Notes under the pieces: model-generated
The model's input: only the letters and a program-made list of their open reading frames with translations
Database searches by the model: none
What the model was told of the DNA's origin: nothing
Program-made: the position numbers and the translations under genes
NCBI RefSeq assembly: GCF_028640845.1
Contig: NC_080540.1
Location: forward strand, 278,085,524 to 278,149,523
From: Ahaetulla prasina
Taxonomy: Eukaryota > Chordata > Lepidosauria > Squamata > Colubridae
Direction: 5' to 3'
Length of the DNA stretch: 64,000 nt
Part shown: in pieces, positions 39,020-50,482 of the stretch
How the letters are laid out: every line of letters starts with the position of its first letter
Position numbering within the stretch: position 1 is the first letter of the stretch

Positions 39020-39152
39020 CGTGTCAAACTCGTGGCCCGCAGGCCGGATGTATCACATACTGGTCATGCCCACCGCCATTTTAGCGAAGGGGGAAAACAG
39101 GTCATAATACATCACATGACTACAATGCGATGTTGTGAGTTTGACACTCCTG
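39020..39152 (+). mobile_element. hAT-type MITE (GTGTCAAACTCG family)
   Basis: GTGTCAAACTCGTGG at the left, GAGTTTGACACTCCTG at the right, flanked by CTCTACCC and CTCTACCA (8 bp, one mismatch). Same family as 25864-25999. Confidence 0.85.
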
Positions 39153-40168
39153 CTCTACCATATCCCTGAAGCTCAGCATCCTGTTCCTGGAGTTGGTCTC
39201 TTCCTTTATGTTTAAAATATATTTTAGAACTTTTTTTCCCCCCTTGACTCTTCAAGCCTCACTGCTATTGGGGAAAGCACCCAACTTCAAAATTGCCGGC
39301 ATTATGATCATTGCACTACACGTTTTTAAAATGTAATAGAGGAATGCCAGTAAAACACATATGGGAAACTTTGGGAAAAGTTTTTGTTTTATGTTTTTAA
39401 TAATCAACATTCCTTCATATAGCTGCCCACAATAGCAAATCTCCACAAAATGGAGATAAATATATGTACTAAAAAACACAGATGGGGGAGAATATATATT
39501 TTTATGTGAAACTGAACCTCAAAGGTTATTTGTCATTCTAAAGTCAGCAGAAATGAAAATGAAGGTTGGATTCAAAATGATTTCTGAGGGACTTGAAATT
39601 GAAAATAGTTGTAACACAGAAGTGCCTTGTGCATACTATTTATTTTCTTCCACAAAATCTCATTTCTTTTTTTCTCTCTCTCTTCTTCACATTGCATTTT
39701 ACATGCTTTCTGCCTATTTTTCTAAAAGAAATGGTGTAACTGGCAGTAGAATCTTAATTCCCTTTAAGAGTGCCATTGGTCTGTATCATTCCTTAGACTT
39801 GTAGGTAAACATCAAATCTAGAATAAACTTTTAGTGAAGGTATTAAGAATGTCGCTTTTGAATTCTTAATGACACATTCCTGTGATTTGTTTTCAATTTA
39901 TAAATAAGAGTGAGAATTTTGCTTCTCACCACTACTTTTCTTCATTTTCTCACTCACTTCCTAAAAATAGAAATTCAGACCCAACAATTTCTGCAAAGAA
40001 AAAAATTAAAATTAATTAAAAAATTAATCTCTTCAACCTCATTTTCTTCCTATTTTTGTTTTCTTATTAGCTAACAGTCTTGCTTGCTTTTGATCTATTT
40101 TAGATCAACAGTAATTAACGGTTTAGTGTTATTGGCAACATACTTCTTGCCTTCTCTGGTTTCTTCAC

Positions 40169-40435
40169 ATTTTTTTTAAATTTGATTTTATATCCCGCCC
40201 TTCTCCGAAGACTCAGGGCGGCTTACACTGTGTTAAGCAATAGTCTTCATCCATTTGTATATTATATACAAAGTCAACTTTTATTGCCCCCAACAATCTG
40301 GGTCCTCATTTTACCTACCTTATAAAGGATGGAAGGCTGAGTCAACCTTGGGCCTGGTGGGACTTGAACTTGCAGTAATTGCAAGCAGCTGTGTTAATAA
40401 AAGACAGACTAGTCTGCTGAGCCACCAGAGGCCCC
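40169..40435 (-). mobile_element. tRNA-derived SINE with L2-like 3' end, minus strand
   Basis: Shows TATATCCCGCCCTTCTCCGA, GACTCAGGGCGGCTTACACT, AACAATCTGGGTCCTCATTT and GCCACCAGAGGCCCC in order. Read on the minus strand, the 5' end is a tRNA-like head. Confidence 0.87.
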
Positions 40436-41173
40436 TTCAATTGGACATGGCTTCTACATTTTTTTTCAATGGGCTATAACAGAGACACATTTTCTAAGAA
40501 CAAAATGGCTGCAGGATTCAGGATTTAGAGACTGAAAGTAACCAAACCCATTCCACATGTCTTGTCCAACCCTTCTAGGTGGGCCTTTTTGTCAGCAAAA
40601 ACATAAGGCAGAACAGTTTTTGTTGTTATGGGGTTTAAGCTCAAACAAAAGGAATCCCAGAATACTTTTATGTGGGGAGTAAAATAAGACTGGTATGTGT
40701 CAGCTCCTCTTTCCCCTCAACAGCTCCCAGCACAGCAGATTGTAAAGAATGAAGCTGGCAAGGCAAGAACCAGCATAGAAAGAACCCTTGTGATCCTACT
40801 GAACAAATCCTTCCAAATCTGAGTGTTGTGAAGAAAACAGTCAAAAAAACCTAGACTTGTAATGGAGAGCTAGAGTTTTATTTCTACTTTCATTTCTACG
40901 TACTGCAGTGGACAGATCCTTTGGGCATATACTGTATAGATTCATTCTTATTTGCAATCAAGCCATATCATGTCAAGAGTTTCTGCATTAAGCAGACTGT
41001 GGTCTTCAGTGTCTGAAGAACTGAGATTTATTGGTGTGTCCGACATGAAGACTGACAACTCACTCGCCCATCCATCTCAAAATTTCCAGCACCAAACCTC
41101 ATTTCCTCCACTCTGTCTGCCAATGTCCCCAAACAGTACAACAATACAACCTTCTGGCCTGCAACCTTCCCTA

Positions 41174-41834
41174 ATATTATTATTATTATTATTATTTATT
41201 ATATTTGTATACCGCCCATCTCCCGAAGGACTCAGGGCGGTTCACAGCCAAAGAAACAACAGAAAACATATAATACATATAAACAGCTAAAAGAATAGAC
41301 AGTTAAATTCAATTGATGCCCTAAAAGTGCTGGTTACTACCTTTAAAGGTGCTGGTTACTACCTTTAAAGCGCTCCATGGCTTAGGGCCTGGGTACTTAC
41401 GGGACCGTCTGCTGTTACCACATGCCTCCCACCGACCCGTACGCTCTCACAGAGAGGGACTTCTCAGGGTGCCGCCAAGCAATGTCGGCTGGCGGCCCCC
41501 AGGGGAAGGTCCTTCTCTGTGGGGGCTCCCACACTCTGGAACGAACTTCCCCCGGGTTTATGCCAAATACCTGACCTTCGGACATTCCGTCGCGAACTGA
41601 AGACACATCTTTTTATTCGCGCGGGGCTGGCTTAAATTGAATTTTATTAAATTTTAAATTCTTATTAACTAATTTTAAATGGGGTTTTTAGTTCATTGCA
41701 TATTTTTACTTTTCAGGCCAATTTTAAAATAAGTTTTTTAATTGCATTTTAAATTGTATATTGTACTGTCTGTTTTATTTTTGCCTGTACACCGCCCTGA
41801 GTCCTTCGGGAGAAGGGCGGTATAAAAAATCAAA

Positions 41835-41865
<31 letters not shown>

Positions 41866-42165
41866 AACTTTTAAATACAAATTTAAAACCTCATTTAAAC
41901 CCCTTTTTTAAAAATCCCAATTTAAAAACTACGTTCAAGCTAGTCCTGCTCTTCGAAACAGCAACGTCTTCAGCTCGCGGCGGAAGGACCTGAGATCGGG
42001 GAGTTGACGAAGCCCCAGAGGGAGCTCGTTCCAGAGGGTAGGGGCCCCCACAGAGAAGGCCCTTCCCCTAGAGGTCGCCAGCCGACATTGTTTAGCTGAC
42101 GGTATCCGGAGGAGGCCCTCTCTGTGAGAGCGCACTGGTCGGTGAGAGGCTAATGGTGGCAGTAG
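41174..42165 (-). mobile_element. L2 LINE, minus strand, split by an inserted plus-strand L2
   Basis: 41174-41330 is a reversed L2 3' end (CCGAAGGACTCAGGGCGG). 41867-42165 is reversed coding sequence (minus strand MRSHREGLLRIPSAKQ, GRAFSVGAPTLWNELP). The two halves are separated by 41331-41866, so one L2 appears to have inserted into another. Confidence 0.8.
41331..41866 (+). mobile_element. L2 LINE 3' part, plus strand
   Basis: Reads TFKALHGLGPGYLRDRLLL and VRSHREGLLRVPPSN, then a 3' UTR ending CCGCCCTGAGTCCTTCGGG, AGAAGGGCGGTATAAA and an AAAT tail. One or two frame errors. Confidence 0.87.
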
Positions 42166-42229
42166 TTAATGTTAATGAACAGTTAATGTTCAGTTCAGTC
42201 TGAACACGACCCATCCCAAACTATTCAAT

Positions 42230-42312
42230 GTGATATACACTGCCCTGAGTCCTTCAGGAGAAGGGCGGTATAAAAATTCAATAAATAATAAAAATAATAA
42301 TAATAATATACC
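42230..42312 (+). mobile_element. L2 3' tail fragment
   Basis: CACTGCCCTGAGTCCTTCAG, GAGAAGGGCGGTATAAA and an AAT-rich tail; a 3' end only. Confidence 0.75.
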
Positions 42313-42362
42313 CAATAGTGATTGTTTCTAATATAAAATATAGCATATTTTGTATGCAAAAG

Positions 42363-42605
42363 AGCTGAGGCACAGTGGTTAGACTGCAGCACTGCAGGCT
42401 ACTTCAGCTGACTGCTAGCTGCAGTTCGGCAGTTCAAATCTCACCGGCTCAAGGTTGACTCAGCCTTCCATCCTTATGAGGTCGGTAAAAAGAGGACCCA
42501 GATTGTTGGGGGCAATAGGCTGACTCTGTAAACCACTTAAGAGAGGACTATAAAAGCACTGTGAAGCAGTATGTAAGTCTTAAGCGCTATTGCTATGGCT
42601 ATATA
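42363..42605 (+). mobile_element. tRNA-derived squamate SINE, plus strand
   Basis: A-box-like CACAGTGGTTAGACTGCAGC and B-box-like GGCAGTTCAAATCTC, then CAAGGTTGACTCAGCCTTCC, GATTGTTGGGGGCAA and an end in GCGCTATTGCTATGG. A complete-looking copy of the family at 7320-7570. Confidence 0.87.
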
Positions 42606-42784
42606 CTAATAATTGTACAAAGACTTACCACAACCAACTCTTTCTCTTTCCATTTCATCTCTCTATTCAACCTTCCTGGTAAAGAGAAATGATTAAGCAC
42701 TTGGAGAGATTAGATACAGGACTGTTGACTGGATGGCCTCTATGTTGTAGAATGTAGACTAAAATATTTCACCATGTATTTCAG

Positions 42785-43140
42785 TCTCCTACTGGTAGCC
42801 CTTGACTGTAAGTATTCATTTAATGACAGCTCAATGGTGCTGAAAAAATGTGACTACTGGTCCTCGCTCTTACACCCATTGTACCATCCCCAGTCACCTG
42901 ATCAAAATTTGAGCACTTGGCAATCAGTGTATATTTTGGATGGTTGCAGTATCTGAGGGTGATCACCATTTCTGACCCTCCCAGCAGCTTCTGACAAAAG
43001 TCCATGAGGGAAGCTAGATTTACTTAGCAACCACGTGATTCACTTACCTGTGGCAAAAAGGTCATAAAATCAGGCATGATTCACTTACAAACCACCACAC
43101 TTGGTGTCTATTGTGGCTGTAAGTTAAGGACTACCTGTAT
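42785..43140. mobile_element. Dispersed repeat with AGGACTACCTGTAT end
   Basis: Second member of the family at 34480-34875: GGTAGCCCTTGACTGTAAG at the left, GGCTGTAAGTTAAGGACTAC at the right, forming imperfect inverted termini. Confidence 0.6.
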
Positions 43141-43879
43141 ACATCAACAAGTCATGTTTCTTGTCTGACATCTTTTTGAAAAGATTAGCTAAAAGGGGTT
43201 TCCATCTAAGGGTTCTCTAACAATTACTCTGCTAGCAGTGGCAAAGAATCCTCCTTAAATGGGGGGGGGGGAGACTGTGACAAATAAAAGTAGGGAAGTA
43301 GTTGCCCATACATACACAGCCTGGCACAATGTTTAGGGATAGCACAGATTACAGGAGAAACAAACAGAGGAAACTTCAGCTTCTGATCCACAAGGTTATT
43401 GATCATAGGACAATCCTACATAGTTTATGGATCCTGAAGCATACAATGGTTCCAGCCTACATAGCTGTTTCCAAGCTAAACGAATATAGATGTGAAAATC
43501 TTTAGCATGACAGATAGAATATGACTTCCATAGAGAATTAATGAGCTTATTTGGTAGTTATAAAGACAATTGCCTTTTTTTTTAAATAGTCGATGTAATT
43601 TATGCATTTTCTTTTATGTTCAGTTTCTATCCTTGGAACTCTTGACTTAATTATAGTAGCATGTTGCTATGGCATCCAGGAGTTTGGGGTTATATGTTAT
43701 ATTATGTTTTTAATCTTTGTAGATTTTGTTCTTTAAAAAAAATAAAGATTTCAAGTTTTCTATATGGTGGCTTGCTATTTGTCATATTTCATTATTTCAA
43801 ATGTCTTCATACTTATTCGTAAATAGGCACGACTATCAGGCATCATTACCACTAAATAGTTATCAATTTGGTTTTGATT

Positions 43880-44062
43880 GACCTCATTGATTGTTTCCTG
43901 ACTGCTTATTTGTACCCTATGATTATCATTAAGTGTTGTACCTTATGATTCTTGATGAAGGTATCTTTTCTTTTATGTACACTGAGAGCATATGCACCAA
44001 GACAAATTCCTTGTGTCTCCAATCACACTTGGCCAATAAAAAATTCTATTCTATTCTATTGT
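43880..44062 (+). mobile_element. ATTCT-tailed CR1/L3-type LINE end, plus strand
   Basis: CTTATGATTCTTGATGAAGG, CCAAGACAAATTCCTTGTG, ACTTGGCCAATAAAAAATTC and a short ATTCT tail. Forward counterpart of 26640-26980. Confidence 0.85.
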
Positions 44063-44079
44063 AGAATACAGGGTATGAT

Positions 44080-44134
44080 TAGCTTGAAGGAGGTCCAAGG
44101 TCTGTGTTGCTAACCTTGGACCTCCTTCAAGCTA
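44080..44134. repeat. Perfect 22-bp hairpin
   Basis: The 22-nt left arm (44080-44101, TAGCTTGAAGG... ) is exactly complementary to the right arm (44113-44134, ...CCTTCAAGCTA) around an 11-nt loop. It directly follows the ATTCT tail of the LINE at 43880-44062. Either a very young foldback or a short hairpin RNA; no family recognised. Confidence 0.75.
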
Positions 44135-44329
44135 TAAAATAACTTTGTAATCATACTTGTATTTGCTGCAAAGAAAATTGAAAGCTTATTATATTTTTTT
44201 CTTTTTGTACTTTTTTCTCTTTTTTGGCTTGGTATTAGTTTTTAATCTTTTTAAAACTTTAAATACAAATTTATAGTTTTAAAAAGGAATGATAACTTGT
44301 AAGAGAGATATTGTGGTATTGTAAAATTC

Positions 44330-44650
44330 TGAATTCTTTTTTAGCTTAAAAAAGCCTCCAAAAGTTTCAGAAAAAAAGCCTCTGAAATGAAGGCTTTTTT
44401 TCTGAAGCTCTGTTTTGGAGGCTTTCAGAGGCTGAAAAACTTTTTTTCTGAAATGGAGTTTTAGAGGTTTCAGAGGCTGGGAAAAAAAGCAGGGCACAGA
44501 GCTCACAACCAATGAACCTGTTCCTAAAATTCACCTCTGGGAACAGCTGATTGCAGGTATTCTGGGAGGCTGATCTACCCGCCAATCAGCTTTTTTCTTA
44601 TTTTCCTCCCCAAAAACTAAGGTGCATCTTATACTCCGAAAAATACGGTA
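44330..44650 (-). mobile_element. MITE with TACCGTATTTTTCGGAGTATAAG terminus, truncated
   Basis: The right end on the + strand is CTTATACTCCGAAAAATACGGTA, and the interior has repeated GCCTCTGAAA / CAGAGGC. The same family as 62652-63030; the left terminus is not recognisable. Confidence 0.7.
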
Positions 44651-44729
44651 CTACTTTGAATTGTTCTATGCTCTGGCTGGTGTCAGCTTTGATGGTATCC
44701 AGTCACCTGTTCTTTGGAGGCCTGGTTTC

Positions 44730-44734
<5 letters not shown>

Positions 44735-44814
<80 letters not shown>

Positions 44815-44818
44815 AACA
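44735..44818. repeat. (AAT)n-(AAC)n microsatellite
   Basis: AAT units switching to AAC units at about 44777; the poly-Asn frame is an artefact. Confidence 0.95.
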
Positions 44819-46179
44819 AAATAATTTTGTAAGCAAATCAAAGCAATTTTAATCCAGCATGCATTTAGCCCTTAATATTATTTAGCACTTATATGATATC
44901 CTCTTAATTTTGTATAATAATTGTCTTGTTGCTCTGAATTTGTAGCACAGTCAAGTCTTCAGGATTAGGGCAGGCTATAACTATTGGAAAATAAATAAGT
45001 GATAATCAAAGACAATGGAATTGGCTGCAAATTGTACTAATGAGCTCATACATTCAACAGGGTTAACATATTCTGCTAGTTTAATTGTAGCTTGTCTGTT
45101 TGCTTAACAAGGTGTACACTTTGTACAAGCTAAGCAACTATTTAAAAAAATATTTTTTTAAAAAAAATATGCTAAATGTTATATATATCGTTCACATTTC
45201 CCTCCCTCCCCTTCTCTCCACGCAAGCACACAGAAAGATTCATTTTGTAGCATGTACTCTGGATGTTACACATCAAAAAGTTCCTTACTGTAGTTAAGGC
45301 AAAATTATAGAGAGTGTAAACAGGAAGCATTTGACATTTTTCGAAGAAAAACCAGTCATTTTTCAGAGTAAAACCACACTTTTAGAAGTGAGAAACTTTA
45401 CATTTAAAAGTTATTATCAGTACTGTTTTTATGTTTTTAAAAACACCACTTAGCATATGAGATATACTTTATGCAGCTGATAAAATGTTTTTTTTTAAAA
45501 AAAAAGTTGCAAAACCAATTACCGTTTTTTCAAGGTTTAAGTTGTAATATTCACATGGCTCTAGATATATTCCAGTCCTATCCAGCAGACAGCATGAATC
45601 TAACATCAGAGAATAGGGTTTATCCTTCAGCATGAAATGTATTGAGGATGTCTTTAAAAAAAAAAATATCCAGAGACTACCAATCTACCTAGTTCAGTAG
45701 ATTTTCTTCAGATAACTTCAGATTATGGTGGTGGGGAGAAATTGATAAGTAGACATTTTTGCACATCTGATGAGTTTGATCCTTTGTAAAATTGTACAAA
45801 ATACAAAAGGGACATCACAATGCCATCTTGTGGTTTATAATAATTCCTGTGAGTCTCTGGAGATTCTCAATCATCCAGGTCATGGTTGTCCCAAAGGTTC
45901 TTTTTTAAAAAGGCAACTGGACTTTCTTGGTTTTTTTCCTTGAATTATGTTTTGTTTCTTATCCAAGAAGGTGGAACAGAACTTCTTCAGTTCTGATCAG
46001 TTCAGTTCAGTCAAAGCTGAAACAGCTTCTTGGATGAAAAGTGGAACATTTTCAAGGAAAAAAACAATAACGTCCACTTCTCTTTTTACAAAAGCACCTT
46101 TGGGACAATTATTATAAAACAAAATCTTACTTTGGATACTCAATTAAAATGATTATTTTTATAGGGAATAAGTATGTAT

Positions 46180-46511
46180 CAGTGATGGCTAACCTTTTCT
46201 GGAATGAGTGCCCAAAGCACATGGCCAAACCCCCAAAATGCAATGTGTGTGCGCCCCCCATGCATGCGCCCTGCCTCCTTCACATGCACACGTGGCCCTC
46301 CTACACGCACCCCCCCCCCGCCTATGCGTGTGCCTGCCCCCGCTCATGCTCTGCCCACCACGCATGCATGGTAGAGACCCAACGATCAGCTGGCTGACAG
46401 GAGGCGCACACGCATGCACAGCAGAACTGAACTGGGTCAACGGCTCGCGTGCCCACAGAGAGGCGCTGCATGCCATAGGTTCCTATGCATGCCATAGGTT
46501 CGCCATCACGG
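46180..46511 (+). mobile_element. hAT-type MITE (CAGTGATGGC family)
   Basis: CAGTGATGGCTAACC at the left, GGTTCGCCATCACGG at the right. Flanks GTATGTAT and GTATATAT are an 8-bp duplication with one mismatch. The interior is unusually C-rich with repeated CATGC and explains the long opposing reading frames here. Confidence 0.9.
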
Positions 46512-47149
46512 GTATATATACTCAAAGCCTATGTTTAAATTGCAGATTGGGATTTACTTGAGTGGCTATGTTACCAGGATGGGAAGATTTTGAGGCTCAA
46601 GTATAATTAATACTTAAATGGAGAGCCCTGGGCTCAGTTAAGTTACATTAGAAAATGAAAAAAACATTCCAGAATAAACCTATAGTAAGCCATTTGCTCT
46701 CCCCCTCCACCCCTCCAAAAAAAAAAAAAAAACCCTGCATGGACCTGTCTACGAAGTCATCAGGAGTTGAGTTCAACCCAAACAAATCTTTACCTTTCAA
46801 CAAGCCACAGGATACCATATTTGCTAATATGTATGGTGGTAAAAAGATTACACCTACAAATGTTAAGGCTTTTGATTTTTATCAGCTGAAATTGAACATT
46901 TGTAGAGATGTTTTAGTATATTTATGAGCACCCATTTCTCACAGAAATGGGATTCTGCCTGTAGCACACAAGAAGTCAAAACCTGTAGAGCCATTTGGAG
47001 ACAATACTTGACAGTTACATCAAATATCAAATATCTGCAAAAGGGGCTCCTGTAACAAAGACCAATACAATGAAGACAGATTACATGAACATTTTGTGTA
47101 AAGGAATGTGAATATGTGATGAATGGGTAAGTATAGAATGCATCAAACA

Positions 47150-47702
47150 GGTACAGAATGGTGAAAGTACATGTAGGTTCACTTACCAACATGACAACGA
47201 TCCTAAACACACAGCCAAGACAACCCAGGAGTGGCTTAGGGACAACTCTGAGTGTCCTACAGTGGCCCAACCAGAGCCCTGACTTGAACCCTTTTGAACA
47301 TCTCTGGAGGGACCTGAAAATAGCTGTCCACCAACAGCTGCCATCCAACCTGACTGAGCTTGAGAGGATTTGCAAAGAAGTATGGCAAAAAATCCCCCAA
47401 TCCAGGTGTGCAAGGTTTGTTGCCTCATACCCCAAAAGACTCAAGCCTGTAATTGCCACCAAAGATGCTTCAGCAAAGTACTGAATGAAGGGACTGAATA
47501 CTTATGCCAATGTGATATTTGAGGATTTTTTCTTTTTAATAAATTTACAAACATTTCTAAACTTCTATTTTCACTTTGTCATTATGAGGGGTACTAAGTG
47601 CAGATTAATGAGGGGAAAAAACGAATTTTAACAACCGTAGAATCAGGCTGCAGCATAACCAAACTGACAAAAGTGAACCGGGCCTGAATGCTTTCTGAAT
47701 GT
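47150..47702 (+). pseudogene. Tc1-like transposon relic, transposase C-terminus
   Basis: The frame 47158-47484 reads QWPNQSPDLNPFEHLWRDLK, then NLTELERICKEVW and YPKRLKPVIATKDASAKY. QSPDLNP.E..W is the C-terminal DDE-domain signature of Tc1-like transposases; the last catalytic acidic residue region is present, the N-terminal two thirds are gone. Downstream are ATACTTATGCCAATGTGATA, TTTTCACTTTGTCATTATG and a terminal GCTTTCTGAATGTAT, matching the 3' ends of Tc1 elements common in fish. It cannot encode an active transposase. Confidence 0.9.
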
Positions 47703-47784
47703 ATACAGAGAATGCACATATATGTATATAAACACACATGCATACATACACATATGAGTATCTGTTTTTATCACTCAGTCATTA

Positions 47785-49084
47785 AGTCACGCTCAACTCT
47801 TCAAAACTTCCAGTGTTGGAGCATTTGCAACTTCTGGAGGCAAGTTGTTCCAATGATTAATTTTTCTGTCAGGAAATTTATCCTTAGTTCTAAGGATTGG
47901 CTAGACCTATTCTTGAATACAGCTCACCTGTCTGGAACCCATACCACATCTCTGACATTAATACAATTGAACGCATCCAGAAATATTTTACAAGAGTTCT
48001 CCGCTCCTCTGAAAACAACAAAATACCTTATAGCACCAGACCTAAAATCCTGGGATTAGAAAATTTAGAACTCTGCCGACTCCGACAAGACTTGTATTTA
48101 ATACACAGAATCATTTATTGCAATGTCCTTCCTGTTAAAGACAACTTCAGCTTCAATCGCAATAATACAAGAGCAAACAATAGATTCAAACTTAATGTTA
48201 ACCGCTTCAATCTTGATTGCAGAAAAAATGACTTCTGTAACAGAGTTGTTAACGCTTGGAACTCACTACCTGACTCTGTGGTCTCTTCTCAAAATCCCAA
48301 AAACTTCAACCAAAAACTGTATACTATTGACCTCACCCCATTCCTAAGAGGACTATAAGGGGCGTGCATAAGAGCACAAAAGTGCCTACCGTTCCTGTCC
48401 TATTGTTCCCTTTCATTATATCAAATTAATATAGTTGTTGCATACTTTTGCTTATATATATGTTTATATGTGTTGTTGTTTTATGTTTGCGTATACTGTT
48501 GTGACAAAAAAAAAGTTGCTTCTCCCATTGATTAATTTCCACCCATTGCTTCTTGTCCTGCCCTCAGGTGCTTTGGAGAATAGTTTGACTCCCTCTTCTT
48601 TGTGGCAACCCCTGAGATATTGGAACACTGCTATCATGTCTCCCCTAGTCGTCCTTTTCATTAAACTATACATACCCAGTTCCTGCAACCTGTTCTTCAT
48701 GTTTTAGCCTCCAGTCCCCTAATCAACTTCATTGCTCTTCTCTGCACTCTTTCTAGAGTCTCAACATCTTTTTTACATTGTGGCAACCAAAACTGGATGC
48801 AGTATTCCAAGTGTGGCCTTACCAAGGCATTATAAATTGGTATTAACAGTTCACGTGATCTTGATTCCATCCCTGTTAACACAGCTGGTACTGTGTTGGC
48901 TTATTTGGCAGCTGCAGCACACTGCTGGCTTATATTTAAGTGACTGTCCACTAGACTAGGACTCCAAGATCCCTCTCACAGTCACCACTATTGAGCAAAG
49001 TACCACATATACTGTACCTGTGCATTTTATTTTTCTTGCCTAAAGGTAGAACCTTACTTTTTTCACCATTGAATTTCATTTTGT
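47785..49084 (-). mobile_element. CR1 LINE, minus strand, split by an L3-type insertion
   Basis: 47785-47899 and 48515-49084 are two halves of one reversed CR1 (CTTCTGGAGGCAAGTTGTTC; then CCCATTGCTTCTTGTCCTGC, CTGGATGCAGTATTCCAAGT). The minus strand reads [39 protein letters not shown] and GDMIAVFQYLRG, the CR1 RT C-terminus. Confidence 0.88.
47900..48514 (+). mobile_element. CR1/L3-type LINE 3' part, plus strand, inside CR1
   Basis: Frame 47897-48358 reads ARPILEYSSPVWNPYHISDI, ELCRLRQDLYLIHRI and DLTPFLRGL, then GTGCCTACCGTTCCTGTCC and a GTTGTGACAAAAAAAAA tail. Nearly intact over 150 codons, hence relatively young. Confidence 0.9.
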
Positions 49085-49344
49085 TAGATAGCACCATAAT
49101 ATTCAAGACCGCATCTATTACAGGATGCCAGTCTCCCCCTTTCCTCCAATGTCCCCCTGAATTTGGCCAAACCAGTATTCACTGCTTCGATGACACTGTC
49201 TAACCATCTCATCCTCTGCTGTCTCTTTTTGCCTTCAGTCTTTCCCAACGTCAGGGTCTTTTCCAATGAGTCTTTTTTTATTTGGGGGCCAAAGTACTTG
49301 AGCTTCAGCTTCGGTATCTGTCCTTCCAAAGAAACATAAACCAT
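49085..49344 (-). mobile_element. RTE/BovB-type LINE fragment, minus strand
   Basis: The minus strand (49084-49344) reads LKYFGPQIKKDSLEKTLTLG, KTEGKKRQQRMRWLDSVIEA and later KFRGTLEERG. DSLEKTLMLGKIEGKRRR..QRMRWLD is the BovB C-terminal signature. Confidence 0.9.
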
Positions 49345-49624
49345 GTTGCCCCAAAAATAAGACCCTGTTTATATTTTTTTTGAACCCTGAAATAAGTGCT
49401 TGGCCTTATTTTCAGGGATGTCTTCTTATTTTGGGCCGCATGGAGCAAGACTCTTGCCCTCTTACCTGATTTTCAGCTTTGTCTCCCTAACCAGAAGAAA
49501 TGGCGGGGACTGGCTACGCATGTGTTTAAATATTTTCGGGGAGGGGGACTTATTTTAGCGCTTGCACTCAAAAGCCCGATTGGGCTTATTATCAGGGGAT
49601 GTGTTATTTTAGGGGAAACAGGGT
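49345..49624 (-). mobile_element. Non-autonomous DNA element with AAAATAAGACCCTG termini
   Basis: CCCCAAAAATAAGACCCTG at the left and TTATTTTAGGGGAAACAGGG at the right. Reverse-oriented member of the family at 20088-20388; the two share the interior CTGATTTTCAGC...CTCCCTAACCAGA. Confidence 0.75.
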
Positions 49625-49679
49625 GCACACACACACAAAGAACCAGACATATTATATATTGATATCCATATATAGAGGG

Positions 49680-49702
49680 CGGGTGGGTGGGTGGATGGAT
49701 GG

Positions 49703-49765
<63 letters not shown>

Positions 49766-50000
49766 GAGAGATGATATAGATATGCATACATATACAAGTG
49801 TGTGTGTGTATGTGTGAGAGAGAGAGAGGATGGATGGATGGATGGATGGATAGACAGACAGACAGATGATAGATGATATAGATAGATGATAGATGATGGA
49901 TGGATGGACGGACGGACAGACAGACAGACAGATTATGATGGATGAACAGACAGACAGATGATATAGATAGATGGTTAGATAGACAGACAGACAGATAGGT
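49680..50000. repeat. GATA/GGAT/GACA compound microsatellite
   Basis: GGGT, GATA (49705-49764), GGAT and CAGA tetramer blocks in succession. It ends about 80 bp upstream of the CpG island of the next gene. Confidence 0.93.
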
Positions 50001-50431
50001 AGCTATAGAAAAAACACAAGAACTGCAGTGACTGGAAGCCACTCAGAGAAAGTAGGTAAGTACACTAATTAAGCTATCCACGTGCGCGCACGCGAGCTAC
50101 AAATCCCGAGTCGCGCACACACAATTACCACCTATCGTGGTAAATAAGGCGATGCGGGTCCCGCCACCTGGCTGGAGGAGGAGGAGGGGGAGGGGGAGGA
50201 GGAGGAGCGGCGGCTGCTGCACTGCTACTGCTTCCCCCCACCCTCCTTCTCGGCCCTTCCAGGCAGCCTCCCCTCGAGAGGCACCGCCGAATACGGGCGG
50301 GTCCTTTCCGCCCTCCGGGAGCCCCCAGCAGCATCAGCGTCTCCGCCGCCGCCCCGCCCCGCCCCGCTTTCATACTGCCGGCCAGAGCGCGTCCGGCGGG
50401 CGAAGTCAAACGGCGTCTCTCCTCCGCCCGC

Positions 50432-50441
50432 TCTCGCGAGA
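50432..50441. promoter_or_regulatory. TCTCGCGAGA palindrome (BANP-type site)
   Basis: A perfect 10-bp palindrome 41 bp upstream of the RICTOR ATG. This exact motif is the binding site of BANP, an activator of CpG-island promoters. Confidence 0.7.
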
Positions 50442-50482
50442 TCGGGCAAGGTTTCCGGTGTTGTGACTGCGGGACCGTAAAC

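Noticed and set aside
42363..42605. Possible tRNA gene (A- and B-box-like sequences)
   Set aside because: The head is followed by a SINE body found in several copies, and no intact cloverleaf is apparent.
43735..43748. AATAAA in an A-rich run as FYB1 poly(A) signal
   Set aside because: Nearly 7 kb past the stop codon and beyond several repeats; the hexamer at 38017 is better placed.
46863..47462. 199-codon minus-strand open frame
   Set aside because: It is antisense to the Tc1 transposase relic, whose plus-strand frame has clear family motifs.
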